Positions 7,127 through 16,147 of a DNA stretch of 64,000 bases are shown here, piece by piece; the stretch's first letter is position 1; every line of letters begins with the position of its first letter. The position numbers and the translations under genes were made by a program. A model generated the notes under the pieces. It worked only from the letters and a program-made list of their open reading frames with translations. It was not told where the DNA came from and searched no databases. This stretch comes from JAGDMJ01 sp963809695. GTDB taxonomy: Bacteria > Bacteroidota > Ignavibacteria > UBA10030 > UBA6906. The stretch lies in the NCBI GenBank assembly GCA_963809695.1, contig CAWEKI010000009.1, positions 186,001 through 250,000 on the forward strand, given 5' to 3'.

Positions 7127-9556
7127 TTATTCGGCTGCACTCTTTGCATCTTCCATTTCAGCTTCCTTCTCCTTGTCAGTGCCGGTGGCAGCAAACGGAT
7201 GAACTGTAATGGTGACCTTGTTCACATGTCCGTTGAAATGTGCCGATGCACCGTAGTTGGCGACCCAGGTACCGTCATCGGTCCCAACGTCGGCCAGATC
7301 ATCGACCGAGAATATCCCCGGCTGGGTTTTCCCGATCCGCCCCGAGGCCACCTTGTTGCCATCGACCGTGATCACGCCATTGCCCCCTTTGCCCAACCCG
7401 GGACCCTCATACTGGAAGTCATAGACAATGGTATGCTTGCCAGGTTTCAAGGCCTGACTTGAGGCGACGGTCCACTGCTCCAGGCCCAAGTAGTTGTAAG
7501 TGAAAGTCGGTTTGCCATTCTTCACGTAGAAGGAGAAGCCCCCGAACCTGCCGCCCTGGCAGACGATGACCCCGTTGGCATTGGCCGAAACCTCCACATC
7601 GCTCGTGATCGTGTAGGCAGTGTTCCTCGTGCTGATAAAGATATCGATCCCCATCCCCTTCATCCCTTCGGCCAACGTCAGTGAGGTCCTGTCACCTAAG
7701 ACGGTCGGCCGCCCCACAACCTTGGCGTCGGTCCGGACGAGCAAGCGGTCATCGATCGGTAGCACATGGTACTTCTCCCCTTCGCTCATGAACAAGGCCT
7801 GCAGTTCTTTGAGCTTGTCCGGGTGTTGGGCGGCCACATCGGTTGACAAGGAAAAATCTTCCTTCGAATCATACAATTCCCACACATCCTCTGCTAGCGA
7901 ATGAGCGGGCAGTGGTTTCCATGCCGCCCGATGGATCGTCCGGGCCATCCAGCCGTCCTTGTAGATCCCCCGGTTCCCGAACATCTCGAAGTACTGCACC
8001 GTGTGCCGCTCTTTAGCAGCGCCGTCGCCGAACGTGTAAAGGAGGCTGGTGCCTTCGATCGGGTCTTGCGTGATGCCGTTGACCATCTTCGGCGAGGGGA
8101 TCTGGCAGGCCTCGTACACGGTCGGGGCGATATCGATCACATGCGTGAACTGGGAGCGGATCTCCCCCTTGGCCTTGATGCCTTTGGGCCAACTGACGAC
8201 CATGCCATTGCGCGTGCCGCCAAAGTCCGAGGCCACTTGCTTGGTCCAGCTGAAAGGCGCGTCCATCGCAACGGCCCAGCCGGCCGCATAATGGGGATAG
8301 GTGCTGGGCCCCCCCCAAACGTCGTAATGCTTGAGCATATCCGGCACTGTCTCGGGAACAGAGTTGAAAAAGCTCATTTCACTGTACATGCCATTCATCT
8401 GCCCTTCGGCACTGGCCCCGTTGTCCCCCAGGATGTAGAAGACCAAGGTGTTCTCCATATCGCCCAAGTCCTCGATGGCCGCGATGAGGCGTCCCACTTC
8501 ATAATCGATGTGTTCGCCGAAGCCGGCGTACGTTTCCATCTGGCGGGCAAAGAGCTTCTTCTCATCGGAGGAAAGCTTCTCCCAGTCCTTGATGTCGCCG
8601 GGCTTGGGGGCAAGTTTCGTGTTCTCGGGAACGATGCCGAGTTTCTTCTCCCGTTCCAGCGTGATCTCGCGCATCTTGTCCCATCCCATATCGAACTTCC
8701 CTTTATACTTCTCGATGTACTCCTTCGGCGCGTGATGCGGGGCGTGCGTGGCCCCGGGGGCAAAATAGACGAAGAAGGGCTTCTCCGGCGTTAGGGCTTG
8801 CTGGAAACGCACCCAGCTGATGGCCTGATTGGTCATGTCGGTGCTGAAATGGTAGTTCGGATCCTTAGGGGTTTCTACCAGGGTGACACCGTCATAGACC
8901 AGGGGTGACCATTCATTGGTCTCTCCACCAATGAAGCCATAGAATTTGTCAAAGCCTGAGTGTGTGGGCCAGCGGTCCAAGGAACCGGACACGGAGATCT
9001 CCCACGGGGGTGTCTCGTGGTATTTGCCGAAGGCGGCCGTGCTGTAGCCGTTCTGGCGGAGCACCTCGGCCATAGGCGTGATCGACTGCGGCCGCACGCC
9101 ATTGTTACCCGGGAAGGTCGTCGCAGTCTCCATGATCGAGCCAGCGTTGTTGCTGTGGTGGTTGTAGCCGGTCAAGAGGGCCACACGGGTCGGCGAGGAG
9201 AGCGCCGTGGTGTGGAAACAATTGTACGTCAGCCCTTGGGCGGCCAGGCGCTCCACATTGGGCATGTTCACCGGGCCGCCGAAGCGGCTGGAGGCACCGA
9301 AACCCATGTCGTCAAGGAGGATGATCACCACGTTGGGCGCCCCTTTGGGTGCCGTGACGTGAAAACGCTCGGGGGCTTTAGCGTTCCGGGCGTCGAGCTC
9401 TTTGTAGGTAGGTCGCACAGGTTCTTTGATCGGGAGCATTGTGCGGTCCAGGGAGGCCGCTTCGCCTGAGCCCTGCTTCTGCTGTTCTTGCTTGTCTGAA
9501 GTGCAAGAGCACAGCATTGCGGCCGAGCCGACGACTGTCAGCAACTTGGTGTTCAT
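7127..9556 (-). CDS. Arylsulfatase lipoprotein, Ser-type active site
   Basis: The protein has 809 residues. I chose the ATG at 9556 because GGAGGAAC precedes it and the product then starts with a lipoprotein signal (AAMLCSC). The alkaline-phosphatase-superfamily sulfatase domain shows the metal-binding DDMGFG near residue 80 and the signature LSSPTRVALLTG. The residue to be converted to formylglycine is Ser120 (S-x-P-T-R), so maturation would need an anSME-type radical SAM enzyme, which is not in this window. The C-terminal 200 residues are beta-rich, as in long arylsulfatases of the AtsA type. It probably acts on sulfate esters in the periplasm or at the cell surface. The ABM gene lies 55 bp upstream on the same strand. 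Confidence 0.92.
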   Translation of the reverse strand: MNTKLLTVVGSAAMLCSCTSDKQEQQKQGSGEAASLDRTMLPIKEPVRPTYKELDARNAKAPERFHVTAPKGAPNVVIILLDDMGFGASSRFGGPVNMPNVERLAAQGLTYNCFHTTALSSPTRVALLTGYNHHSNNAGSIMETATTFPGNNGVRPQSITPMAEVLRQNGYSTAAFGKYHETPPWEISVSGSLDRWPTHSGFDKFYGFIGGETNEWSPLVYDGVTLVETPKDPNYHFSTDMTNQAISWVRFQQALTPEKPFFVYFAPGATHAPHHAPKEYIEKYKGKFDMGWDKMREITLEREKKLGIVPENTKLAPKPGDIKDWEKLSSDEKKLFARQMETYAGFGEHIDYEVGRLIAAIEDLGDMENTLVFYILGDNGASAEGQMNGMYSEMSFFNSVPETVPDMLKHYDVWGGPSTYPHYAAGWAVAMDAPFSWTKQVASDFGGTRNGMVVSWPKGIKAKGEIRSQFTHVIDIAPTVYEACQIPSPKMVNGITQDPIEGTSLLYTFGDGAAKERHTVQYFEMFGNRGIYKDGWMARTIHRAAWKPLPAHSLAEDVWELYDSKEDFSLSTDVAAQHPDKLKELQALFMSEGEKYHVLPIDDRLLVRTDAKVVGRPTVLGDRTSLTLAEGMKGMGIDIFISTRNTAYTITSDVEVSANANGVIVCQGGRFGGFSFYVKNGKPTFTYNYLGLEQWTVASSQALKPGKHTIVYDFQYEGPGLGKGGNGVITVDGNKVASGRIGKTQPGIFSVDDLADVGTDDGTWVANYGASAHFNGHVNKVTITVHPFAATGTDKEKEAEMEDAKSAAE

Positions 9557-9611
9557 ACTGTTCCTCCGTGATTCATACGATGAAAGATAATTTCCGCAAT
9601 GATCGGAAAGG

Positions 9612-9980
9612 TCACGCAAGAGGATTCTCTTCCTCATGTGGCATTCGGACTTTTTCAATGAATTCCAGACCCTGTTGGCTTACAATCTTATAGACGAAGA
9701 CTCCGGGCCTTTTGATGGACATTTCCATACCTTCAAGAACCTTTGAGTATCCATCCGATCGTAGCCGGCGAAAGAGATCCTCCTCCGACTGCCAGGCCTC
9801 CATGAGAACAAGAGCATCCGGGTCCGATTCCATGCCCAGCGAGCAGTCGAGGCATCCGGGTTCAAGACGCAAGGGTCTTAAAAGCCGTGTGAGAAATTCT
9901 CGTGCGGCTTCTTTTTCGTCGAACGAGGGAAAGATACGCACTAAGGTAAGAAACATAGCCTGTGAACTTGCACTTTCCAT
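9612..9980 (-). CDS. ABM-domain (antibiotic biosynthesis monooxygenase-like) protein
   Basis: The protein has 122 residues and shows the dimeric alpha-beta barrel pattern: LTLVRIFP, then LRPLRLEPGCLDCSLG, then ALVLMEAWQSEEDLFRRL, then the end of the last strand. This matches ABM/YgiN-like proteins, many of which are quinol or small-molecule monooxygenases and some of which have other roles. No cofactor is needed, so no metal motif is expected. It is the first gene of a likely two-gene unit with the arylsulfatase. Confidence 0.8.
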   Translation of the reverse strand: MESASSQAMFLTLVRIFPSFDEKEAAREFLTRLLRPLRLEPGCLDCSLGMESDPDALVLMEAWQSEEDLFRRLRSDGYSKVLEGMEMSIKRPGVFVYKIVSQQGLEFIEKVRMPHEEENPLA

Positions 9981-10096
9981 GCCACATCAGACGCTAGAAA
10001 TGGAAAGCCGAGAAACTCCGACGTGTCAACGGGTTGGGTGGATTGGCGGGAAATTCTAATGAGGGTGAGATTGGCCGAAAGAGGCGAGATCCCGTC

Positions 10097-12088
10097 TCAG
10101 GATGAAATACCGTCCCGATTCCCCTTCGTGGGTATGCCAAGTTTCTTCATTTTTGAGTAAAGGCTGGATGGATTCAACCCGAGGATGGCAGCAGCCCCCC
10201 GTTCCCCTTTGACTTGCCAGCGGGTCTGCTTCAGGATACCGAGTATGTGCTGTCGTTCAACTTCCTCGAGCATCAGGGCAGGTCTAACATCCGGTTGATG
10301 GAACTCAGGCATCCTTACCTCAAGCTTATCTCCCTGGCTAATGATGAATGCTTGTTCGATGAGATTCTTTAGCTCCCGGACGTTTCCTGGCCAATGATGT
10401 CGGACCAGAGCGTCCATCGTTTCCTTTGGAATGAGTCGAATGTCCTTTCTCATCTCCTTGGAGAAATGCTCCACAAAGTTCCAGACGAGCAAAGGGATAT
10501 CCTCCGTCCTCTTTCGTAGAGGTGGAACCTCAACGGCGAATACATTCAGGCGGTAGTAGAGATCCTCTCGGAAGCGTCCCTCCCGCACCTCTTTGGCCAG
10601 ATCACGGTTAGTGGCTGCTATGAAGCGCACGTTCACGGATATCGTTCTTGGGCTGCCGAGAACCTCAAAGCAGCCTTCCTGGAGTACCCGAAGAAGTTTT
10701 CCTTGTGTCTCCCTGGCTAGCTCTCCAATCTCATCGAGGAAGATCGTCCCTTTGTCAGCAAGCTGGAAGCGGCCAATTTGTTTCGTCATAGCCCCTGTGT
10801 ACGCCCCGCGCTCCCGGCCGAACAGTTCGCTTTCGATCAAGGTGGCAGGCAAGGAAGCGCAGTCAACCTTCACCAACAAACACTCCCTTCGTCCACTCAG
10901 ACCGTGGATTGCTCGAGCCACCAGGTCTTTTCCGGTACCTGTCTCTCCCGTGATCAAGACTGTAGTGTCTGTCGGCGCAACCTGTTCCACTTTGTGCAGA
11001 ACTGCCTTGATGGCATCGCTCTTGCCGACAATCTCGGCATGCGATTGTGTTAGACCGATCTCTTTGCGAAGATAGCGAGTCTCGTCTTGCAGGAGCTCAT
11101 TCAGTCGCTTGATTTCTTCAAGGGAACGACTGGTAGTTTCTTCTAACTTCTTTCGTTCCGAGATATCAATCGACACGCCCAGGAAGTGATTTCCTCCGCC
11201 GAACGATTCCGGGGACCGGTCCCCTCGGACAGTGAGCCAGCGTATCTCCCCGCCGGGGAGCACGACGCGGTACTCGCTCTGGAAAGCGGTCCGGTTCTGC
11301 ACTGCGCTCTGCAAACCGTGTTTCAACCGCCCAACATCATCGTGATGAACGATGCTGAAGAGCTTATCAAGATTGACTGGTTCCTCCCGCCGCATGCCGT
11401 AGAGTTCCCTTGCCTGGACGGTCGCCCAGATAGTGCTGGTGTCCAGATCAAGATCCCAGAGTCCTGCACCAGCCAGTCCAGCTGCGAGGTCAAGCCGGAG
11501 CTCTGTTTCGCGTTGAGCAACGATTGCCCTGTTCCGTTCCAGTGCCGTGACCAGAACTTTTGCGAACACCTGCAAACGAGGGATATAATCTACCAGCCAA
11601 GGCGGTCCCGGTCGCGTATACACCAGTTGGAGGGCAAACCGTATTGATCCTTCGATAGCCACCGGGATGACCAAGATTGCCTGAATTCCCAGTTCCGCAT
11701 GAATGCGGCGGTCAGCACTTGCTTCCGCCGGGAATTCATCAAGGCTGTTCAACAAAATGACGTCCCCGCGAAGCGCTTTGGCTACGACCCATGGAGCCAC
11801 CGGGCCATAGTCGAACATTTCCGGCATAACAGGGATATCGCTGGTTACCTGCAGATGGGTCAGAATCGCTGCACTTGTGTGGGAATCCATTCGAAAAAGG
11901 GCACACATGTTCGAATCAAAGAATTCAAGAATCTTCATGAGTGCGCTGTCGATTTCTGCGTCGACTTCCCGGGGAATCATGCCGAGGAAGCGGGCGGAAA
12001 TGTCTGTAAGAAGAATCTCAAACTGCAGTTGGCCTGAGGCGGTGCCTAAACGCTTGTTTTCGTCTGGCAGTGACAAATGAGTGCTCAC
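10097..12088 (-). CDS. Sigma-54 activator with GAF and PAS sensors
   Basis: The protein has 663 residues: a GAF-like sensor (about 20-195), a PAS/PAC domain (about 205-325, with VSIDISERKKLEE at its end), a short coiled coil, the AAA+ sigma-54 interaction domain (about 345-575) and a Fis-type HTH (about 615-655, GAAAILGLNPSSLYSKMKKL). Walker A is GETGTGKD (near 381), Walker B is DEIGEL, and the loop that contacts sigma-54 is GAYTGA (Tyr in place of the usual Phe). It would hydrolyse ATP to open sigma-54 promoters in response to a ligand or redox cue. I saw no convincing -24/-12 promoter nearby, so its targets are unknown. Confidence 0.95.
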   Translation of the reverse strand: MSTHLSLPDENKRLGTASGQLQFEILLTDISARFLGMIPREVDAEIDSALMKILEFFDSNMCALFRMDSHTSAAILTHLQVTSDIPVMPEMFDYGPVAPWVVAKALRGDVILLNSLDEFPAEASADRRIHAELGIQAILVIPVAIEGSIRFALQLVYTRPGPPWLVDYIPRLQVFAKVLVTALERNRAIVAQRETELRLDLAAGLAGAGLWDLDLDTSTIWATVQARELYGMRREEPVNLDKLFSIVHHDDVGRLKHGLQSAVQNRTAFQSEYRVVLPGGEIRWLTVRGDRSPESFGGGNHFLGVSIDISERKKLEETTSRSLEEIKRLNELLQDETRYLRKEIGLTQSHAEIVGKSDAIKAVLHKVEQVAPTDTTVLITGETGTGKDLVARAIHGLSGRRECLLVKVDCASLPATLIESELFGRERGAYTGAMTKQIGRFQLADKGTIFLDEIGELARETQGKLLRVLQEGCFEVLGSPRTISVNVRFIAATNRDLAKEVREGRFREDLYYRLNVFAVEVPPLRKRTEDIPLLVWNFVEHFSKEMRKDIRLIPKETMDALVRHHWPGNVRELKNLIEQAFIISQGDKLEVRMPEFHQPDVRPALMLEEVERQHILGILKQTRWQVKGERGAAAILGLNPSSLYSKMKKLGIPTKGNRDGISS

Positions 12089-12169
12089 TGATCAAATCGG
12101 ACCGGTGAGAGCGCCATTGATAAACGTCTCGGATCAGAGAAGATGTTCGGATGATTTGAATGCAGACAC

Positions 12170-12198
12170 AATATAGAAAAAGTCGGATGAAAGGCAAA
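12170..12198 (-). promoter_or_regulatory. Promoter of the sigma-54 activator gene
   Basis: On the minus strand TTTGCC (12198-12193) and TATATT (12175-12170) are 17 nt apart, about 80 bp before the ATG at 12088. Confidence 0.5.
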
Positions 12199-12464
12199 AC
12201 ACTTTCCGGCAGGCACGCCAGGAGGTCAACCGTCTTTGAGGTGAGCCATATTCGGGTAACGATTGTGAGGAATGCAGTCGCAAAGTTAATTCTGACGGCA
12301 GACCCACGCTCTCTTCGTCCCATTGGTCTCTACAAGAAAAGGCATCGGGACCGCCCCTGCCGAGGAGGCAGGCGTTGCCAGGGGTAACAGGAATGTAGCA
12401 CGACACGACGACGGAAACCCAAATCTAATCGAGGGGCAAGGCGGGGGTGGTTTGCTAAGTGGGC

Positions 12465-12680
12465 GGTGATCAATTATCCCTTGGTAGGCTGTGATCAATT
12501 ATCCATGGATAATGGATGCTTGATAATTCGAAGGCCCAGCAACCATCTAGTAAGTTGATGGTTGCTGGGCCTTCGCGGGGTGGATGGGGGTCCCAACGAA
12601 CTTTGATGGTGGTCACATTGCTCTTGAAACAGCAAGGGCGGCACCCATGAGTGATCGGATGCCCGCTTGTTCATCTCTAT
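12465..12680 (-). repeat. Intergenic cassette copy 3, inserted in a gene
   Basis: It contains two partial AT-rich units (GTGATCAATTATCC), the GATAATT palindrome, a perfect 19-bp hairpin (12529-12575, arm CGAAGGCCCAGCAACCATC), the conserved block, the small CTTGAAACAGCAAG hairpin, and the GGCACCC/GGATGCC hairpin (about 12640-12665). Its right end (TTCATCTCTAT) falls inside the propeller reading frame, which therefore ends in repeat-derived codons. Confidence 0.9.
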
Positions 12681-13524
12681 AGATGCCGCTGTCGGTTGCG
12701 GCGAAGAGATTGATCCCGGTGATCCATTCCTTTGTGGCAACGAGCGAGAATACAATGCGGTTCTCCAGACCGGCATATGCATTTGTCCAGTTTGCCCCAC
12801 CGTTGCTTGAGACAAAAACTCCACCACCAAATGTACCCGCAAAGAGACTCGTCACCGTTGCCCCTTTGGGGCTTGCGGCAAGAGAGAGCACAGAACTATC
12901 TGCCAAGCCGTTGCTGAAGCCTGTCCAGATCGATCCATTGTTGGTCGAGACGTACACGCCGACATTGGTTCCTGCGAATAGATTGATTCCCATGACGGCA
13001 AAAGAGAGAACCGAAGTGCCAGATGGAAATCCGTTGTTGATTGCCGTCCAGCTGGTGCCATTGGTGGTCGAACGGTAGGCTCCAGAGCCATCAGTGCCTG
13101 CAAAGAGAACTGTATCCCCTGCTTGTTCAGTACTGACGGCAAAAGAAACGATAGGATCATACACCGGTAAACCGCCGTTAGCCTTGATCCAATCGGTCCC
13201 ATTATTGGTAGAGAGGTAAACCCCACTCGAGGTTCCACTGAAGGTACCTGCAAAGAGGTGAGATCCGCTGAAGACGAGTGCGTATACCGTGCAATTCGGC
13301 GGCAGCCCGGAGTTGACTGGTGTCCAATCAGCTCCATCGTTGCCTGAACGGTAAACTCCACTATTATTCGTACCAGCGAATAGATTGACGCCGTCAGTGA
13401 CGAGGGACTCCAGAAAACCACCCGGAGGACCATTGGTCTGGACCCATTGGGCACAGACCTTTTCAGTAGAACAGAAGCATTCAACCAGGCACACGAGCAG
13501 GGGGACAATGGAAAAGGGTCTCAT
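12613..13524 (-). CDS. Secreted beta-propeller protein, 3'-truncated
   Basis: The protein has 303 residues. The ATG at 13524 follows GGAGG and gives a signal peptide ending near VCAQW. The body is a series of BNR/Kelch-like blades of the kind in photosystem II stability-like and sialidase-type propellers (repeated LFAGT ... GVYxSTNNGxxWT). The last real residues are ATDSGIYR. The final 20 codons read through the adjacent repeat, and the expected last blade and T9SS sorting tail are missing, although both intact paralogues in the window have them. It is probably a non-exported, non-functional remnant. It would otherwise be a cell-surface or extracellular protein of unknown ligand. Confidence 0.75.
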   Translation of the reverse strand: MRPFSIVPLLVCLVECFCSTEKVCAQWVQTNGPPGGFLESLVTDGVNLFAGTNNSGVYRSGNDGADWTPVNSGLPPNCTVYALVFSGSHLFAGTFSGTSSGVYLSTNNGTDWIKANGGLPVYDPIVSFAVSTEQAGDTVLFAGTDGSGAYRSTTNGTSWTAINNGFPSGTSVLSFAVMGINLFAGTNVGVYVSTNNGSIWTGFSNGLADSSVLSLAASPKGATVTSLFAGTFGGGVFVSSNGGANWTNAYAGLENRIVFSLVATKEWITGINLFAATDSGIYRDEQAGIRSLMGAALAVSRAM

Positions 13525-13785
13525 GTGTGGCCTCCATGGAGGAAACAGTGTGCACAAAGTTTGGAGATGATGTGCTCCAAAGTCCTCATCGGGGAAAAGA
13601 TCCACCATAGTATGGTAGCCAGGCGGAGGTCCAGCGTGGTTGCTGGACTCTGGGGGCACACTAGTTCCTTACAACTGACTAATGATCCGTCCCCTCTCCT
13701 AGCAGGACAGGAACGAGCGTCTCGTCCTGTTTCAGAAGAAGGAACGGGACGGACCAACTCCTTGCACCTCCTTTTCTGACACCTT

Positions 13786-15474
13786 CTACTGTGGCCCGCA
13801 GAATTCCTCGGCGAAATATTTCGCAGTCAATCCTTCCCCTGTCGCATGGATGAGCAGGTCGTTCCAGTAGAGGCTTGCTCCGGGGCGAAAGACTTTGTCT
13901 TTGAGCATTGTTCCAACTCCCTGGTTCCCGGCAAATGAGAACTCCTCGGTATGCGCTTTGCCCGCCACCGAACGCCCCAGGGCTCCAAGGATCTGCGAAG
14001 CCACCAGGTTGCCTAGCATATAGTTGTGGTAGTAGCAAGGATATTGCGCGATATGGATCTTTGCGGCCCAATCGGGGGCGTTGCGCCCTGCGGGGCGTTT
14101 CACAAATTGATACTCTTCGACTAGGTCCCACCAGAGTTTGTTTAAGTCCTGATCGGGATCTTTGTACAATGCCCGTTCAAAGCGCATCATCACTTGAGCC
14201 CATCGGCTGAAGATCAGCGACTGGTTCCGCAAATTCTCAAGCCCTTCCCGACGGACCGTTTCCCGCTGCTTTTCGTCAGCTCCGGCCATGGCGCAGAGCC
14301 AATCCGCATTCTGGGCCTGGCGTTCCATCAGCATAGCGATTGCCTCGGTCAGAAAGGTGTGAGTCTCGATCCTGAGCAGGAACGGAAGCGTACTGTCGAT
14401 GTTCCTGGAATAGGCGCCGTGCCCCAGTTCGTGCAGCAGAGTGCCGGTCCAGTAGATGTCATCGGACACGTTGCACATTGTCCGCACATCGCCCCGTCGG
14501 TCGATATCGGTCTCATAGGCATGCTGGTATTTTCCCTTGCGAGGGTAGAGGTCGCTGTTCTTCAGGATTGCATCGACAGGGAGTCCGATACCTTCATAAT
14601 AGCGTCGGACAATATCTACGACATCCTTTCCCTTGACGTATGTATCAAGGTTGATACTTCCCACCGAGGGTGCTTCCTGGAAGAAGGGATCACTGTAGTG
14701 CCAGGGACAAAGCGTAGCGGGGGAGATGCCGAAATGTGCTGCTACCTTCTTGTCCAACGCTTCCTTCATGCGGGCGAAAGGTTTGTCGGTGAGGGTCTTG
14801 AGCTCGTCGAAGATGCGGACGATGTCTGCCTCATCCTGCTCGTCGGATGCGAGCATCATCACGTAGTAGTTTTCGAAACCGGCCTGGCGTGCAGCCTCGT
14901 TGCGGAGCTTTGCGAGTTCGACGAGAAGCGGAGCCACGGGTACTGCAATTTGCTTACTGGCTTCCCAGGCTTTCTTCCGTCGGGCGGGGTTACGTTCCGT
15001 CGTGAGGATTGTGCGAATGTCGTTGTCGCTAACCTGCTTGCCGTCGATCGTGCCGCGGAACGTGTTGAACATCATGGCGATCGCGCTTTGCTTCTCGGAG
15101 ATCCTGCGAAGAAGCGATGTGTCCACCTGGTTCTTGAGATAGTTGTTGTAGACCAAGATCAGCTGGCGCTGCAGAAGAGAGTCCTTGATATTCCCTCGCT
15201 CTCTGATGTCCTTCAGGAAAAGGAAATCGGCCCGGTTTGAACGGATCTTCCTGAGTGCGAAGTCCAGGGCGGCTGACTCATCGTAGTACTTCTTGTCACC
15301 CGTGGCGTTGGCGTTCCAGTCAGCCAGGTTCTGTGCCTTCATAAGTGGCTCGACAAGGGCAACATGGCCGCTGATGAAGCCGCGCACCTTCTCCTCGTTG
15401 GTTTTCTGTGGATTGCACGAAACTAGACAGAACCCCAGAAGAAAAGAGATGATGGAGAGAATTAGGCATTTCAT
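13786..15474 (-). CDS. M2-type zinc metallopeptidase lipoprotein
   Basis: The protein has 562 residues with a lipoprotein signal (GFCLVSC) and AAGGAGG before the ATG. The gluzincin zinc site is HELGH (near residue 346), followed by a conserved glutamate in LTEAIAM about 30 residues later. Overall organisation and length resemble the M2 family (angiotensin-converting-enzyme-like dipeptidyl carboxypeptidases); the related M3 family is the main alternative. It probably trims peptides in the periplasm or at the outer membrane. It is monocistronic. A weak hairpin about 50 bp past the stop could be its terminator. Confidence 0.85.
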   Translation of the reverse strand: MKCLILSIISFLLGFCLVSCNPQKTNEEKVRGFISGHVALVEPLMKAQNLADWNANATGDKKYYDESAALDFALRKIRSNRADFLFLKDIRERGNIKDSLLQRQLILVYNNYLKNQVDTSLLRRISEKQSAIAMMFNTFRGTIDGKQVSDNDIRTILTTERNPARRKKAWEASKQIAVPVAPLLVELAKLRNEAARQAGFENYYVMMLASDEQDEADIVRIFDELKTLTDKPFARMKEALDKKVAAHFGISPATLCPWHYSDPFFQEAPSVGSINLDTYVKGKDVVDIVRRYYEGIGLPVDAILKNSDLYPRKGKYQHAYETDIDRRGDVRTMCNVSDDIYWTGTLLHELGHGAYSRNIDSTLPFLLRIETHTFLTEAIAMLMERQAQNADWLCAMAGADEKQRETVRREGLENLRNQSLIFSRWAQVMMRFERALYKDPDQDLNKLWWDLVEEYQFVKRPAGRNAPDWAAKIHIAQYPCYYHNYMLGNLVASQILGALGRSVAGKAHTEEFSFAGNQGVGTMLKDKVFRPGASLYWNDLLIHATGEGLTAKYFAEEFCGPQ

Positions 15475-15518
15475 TGACGCCTCCTTTTCTTGCTTTGTTT
15501 TGGTTCTTCTGACAGCTG

Positions 15519-15664
15519 TTACTTTGTGCCTGACGCCTCTTCGGTGACCAGAGGGAGCTCAACGTAGCTCGCTTGCCCCGGGCTATGATAAATACGATGC
15601 ACTGCCTTTCGATAGTCCTCCGGCCTGGCCCGGAAGATGTTCGGCACAAAGGTCTGCGGGCAAG
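15519..15664 (-). pseudogene. CocE/NonD hydrolase, C-terminal fragment
   Basis: The minus frame ending in TAA at 15519 reads QTFVPNIFRARPEDYRKAV, then HRIYHSPGQASYVELPLV. This is the C-terminal edge of CocE/NonD-type acyl hydrolases (PepX_C domain), where NPQTFVPNIF and a final ELPVV-like strand are characteristic. The rest of the gene is absent: immediately upstream the DNA switches to an N-terminal protein-kinase fragment in another frame. It is a deletion or recombination scar, not an active gene. Confidence 0.6.
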
Positions 15665-15825
15665 AACCGGGCGGAGTCTTCCGACGTTGCGGCGATGCGA
15701 GGTGGCAGGAACTTCAGGGCAACGGTGCGGGTGAGCTTCAGATCCTCAGCTTTGTAGACAACTCCCATGCCGCCTTCGCCGAGTTTCTCGAGGATCTTAT
15801 AGTGGGAGATGGTTTTGCCGATCAT
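15665..15825 (-). pseudogene. Ser/Thr protein kinase, N-terminal fragment
   Basis: From the ATG at 15825 the frame reads a Hanks-type kinase N-lobe: ISHYKILEKLGEGGMGVVYKA (glycine-rich loop) and TVALKFLPP (ATP-binding lysine). After about 54 codons, homology stops at the junction with the CocE fragment, and no catalytic loop remains. It is nearly the same sequence as the start of the intact kinase at 44422 and keeps the same type of promoter, leader and GGAGATTCCC ribosome-binding context. It is therefore the head of a lost paralogue. Confidence 0.75.
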
Positions 15826-15885
15826 GGGAATCTCCACGGGCGTGAATGATCCCAGGTACATGCAGGACTTTAGCGGTACGGCGCA

Positions 15886-15914
15886 ATGATACGGAAGGAA
15901 AAGGCGAGAGTCAA
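15886..15914 (-). promoter_or_regulatory. TTGACT-17-TATCAT promoter (kinase fragment)
   Basis: On the minus strand, TTGACT (15914-15909), a pyrimidine-rich 17-nt spacer and TATCAT (15891-15886) are followed by a 60-nt leader to the ATG at 15825. The spacer and leader resemble those of the intact kinase and sensor genes. Confidence 0.75.
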
Positions 15915-15918
15915 CCCT

Positions 15919-16008
15919 GATTAATTATCCATAATCCCCGCCTGCCTTCACGAATTTTAATGGCCGGGCAGGCATGGATAATCGACAATTCGAAGGCCCC
16001 GCAACCAT
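15919..16008 (-). repeat. Intergenic cassette copy 4, truncated
   Basis: ATTATCCAT/ATGGATAAT arms with GCCTGCC/GGCAGGC inside form one hairpin (15924-15982). The GATAATTCGAAGGCCCCGC half-stem follows, but its partner arm is missing. The copy lies 5 nt upstream of the -35 of the kinase-fragment promoter. Confidence 0.7.
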
Positions 16009-16147
16009 GCCCAGTCCCACCTCTTCGCCCAAAAAACTATCTCCTCCCCTCGTAAAATCTCCCCTCCCGTTGTAATACATATAGGCGGGACTGCCAGAAA
16101 GTCACCGCACTGCCTCGAACTCTACCACGAATTTCAAGGAGGTCAGA

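Noticed and set aside
7901..8794. 297-codon plus-strand open frame
   Set aside because: Antisense shadow of the arylsulfatase gene.
9981..10096. Sigma-54 (-24/-12) promoter near the sigma-54 activator and sulfatase genes
   Set aside because: No TGGC-N8-TTGC pattern with correct spacing was found.
12575..12620. Cassette block as a functional tRNA 3' half
   Set aside because: It contains GTTCG and ends CCACCCC on the minus strand, but the 5 nt before TTCG cannot pair with those after the loop, so no T arm forms.
14194..15240. 348-codon plus-strand open frame
   Set aside because: Antisense shadow of the M2-type peptidase, which has HELGH, a lipoprotein signal and a ribosome-binding site.
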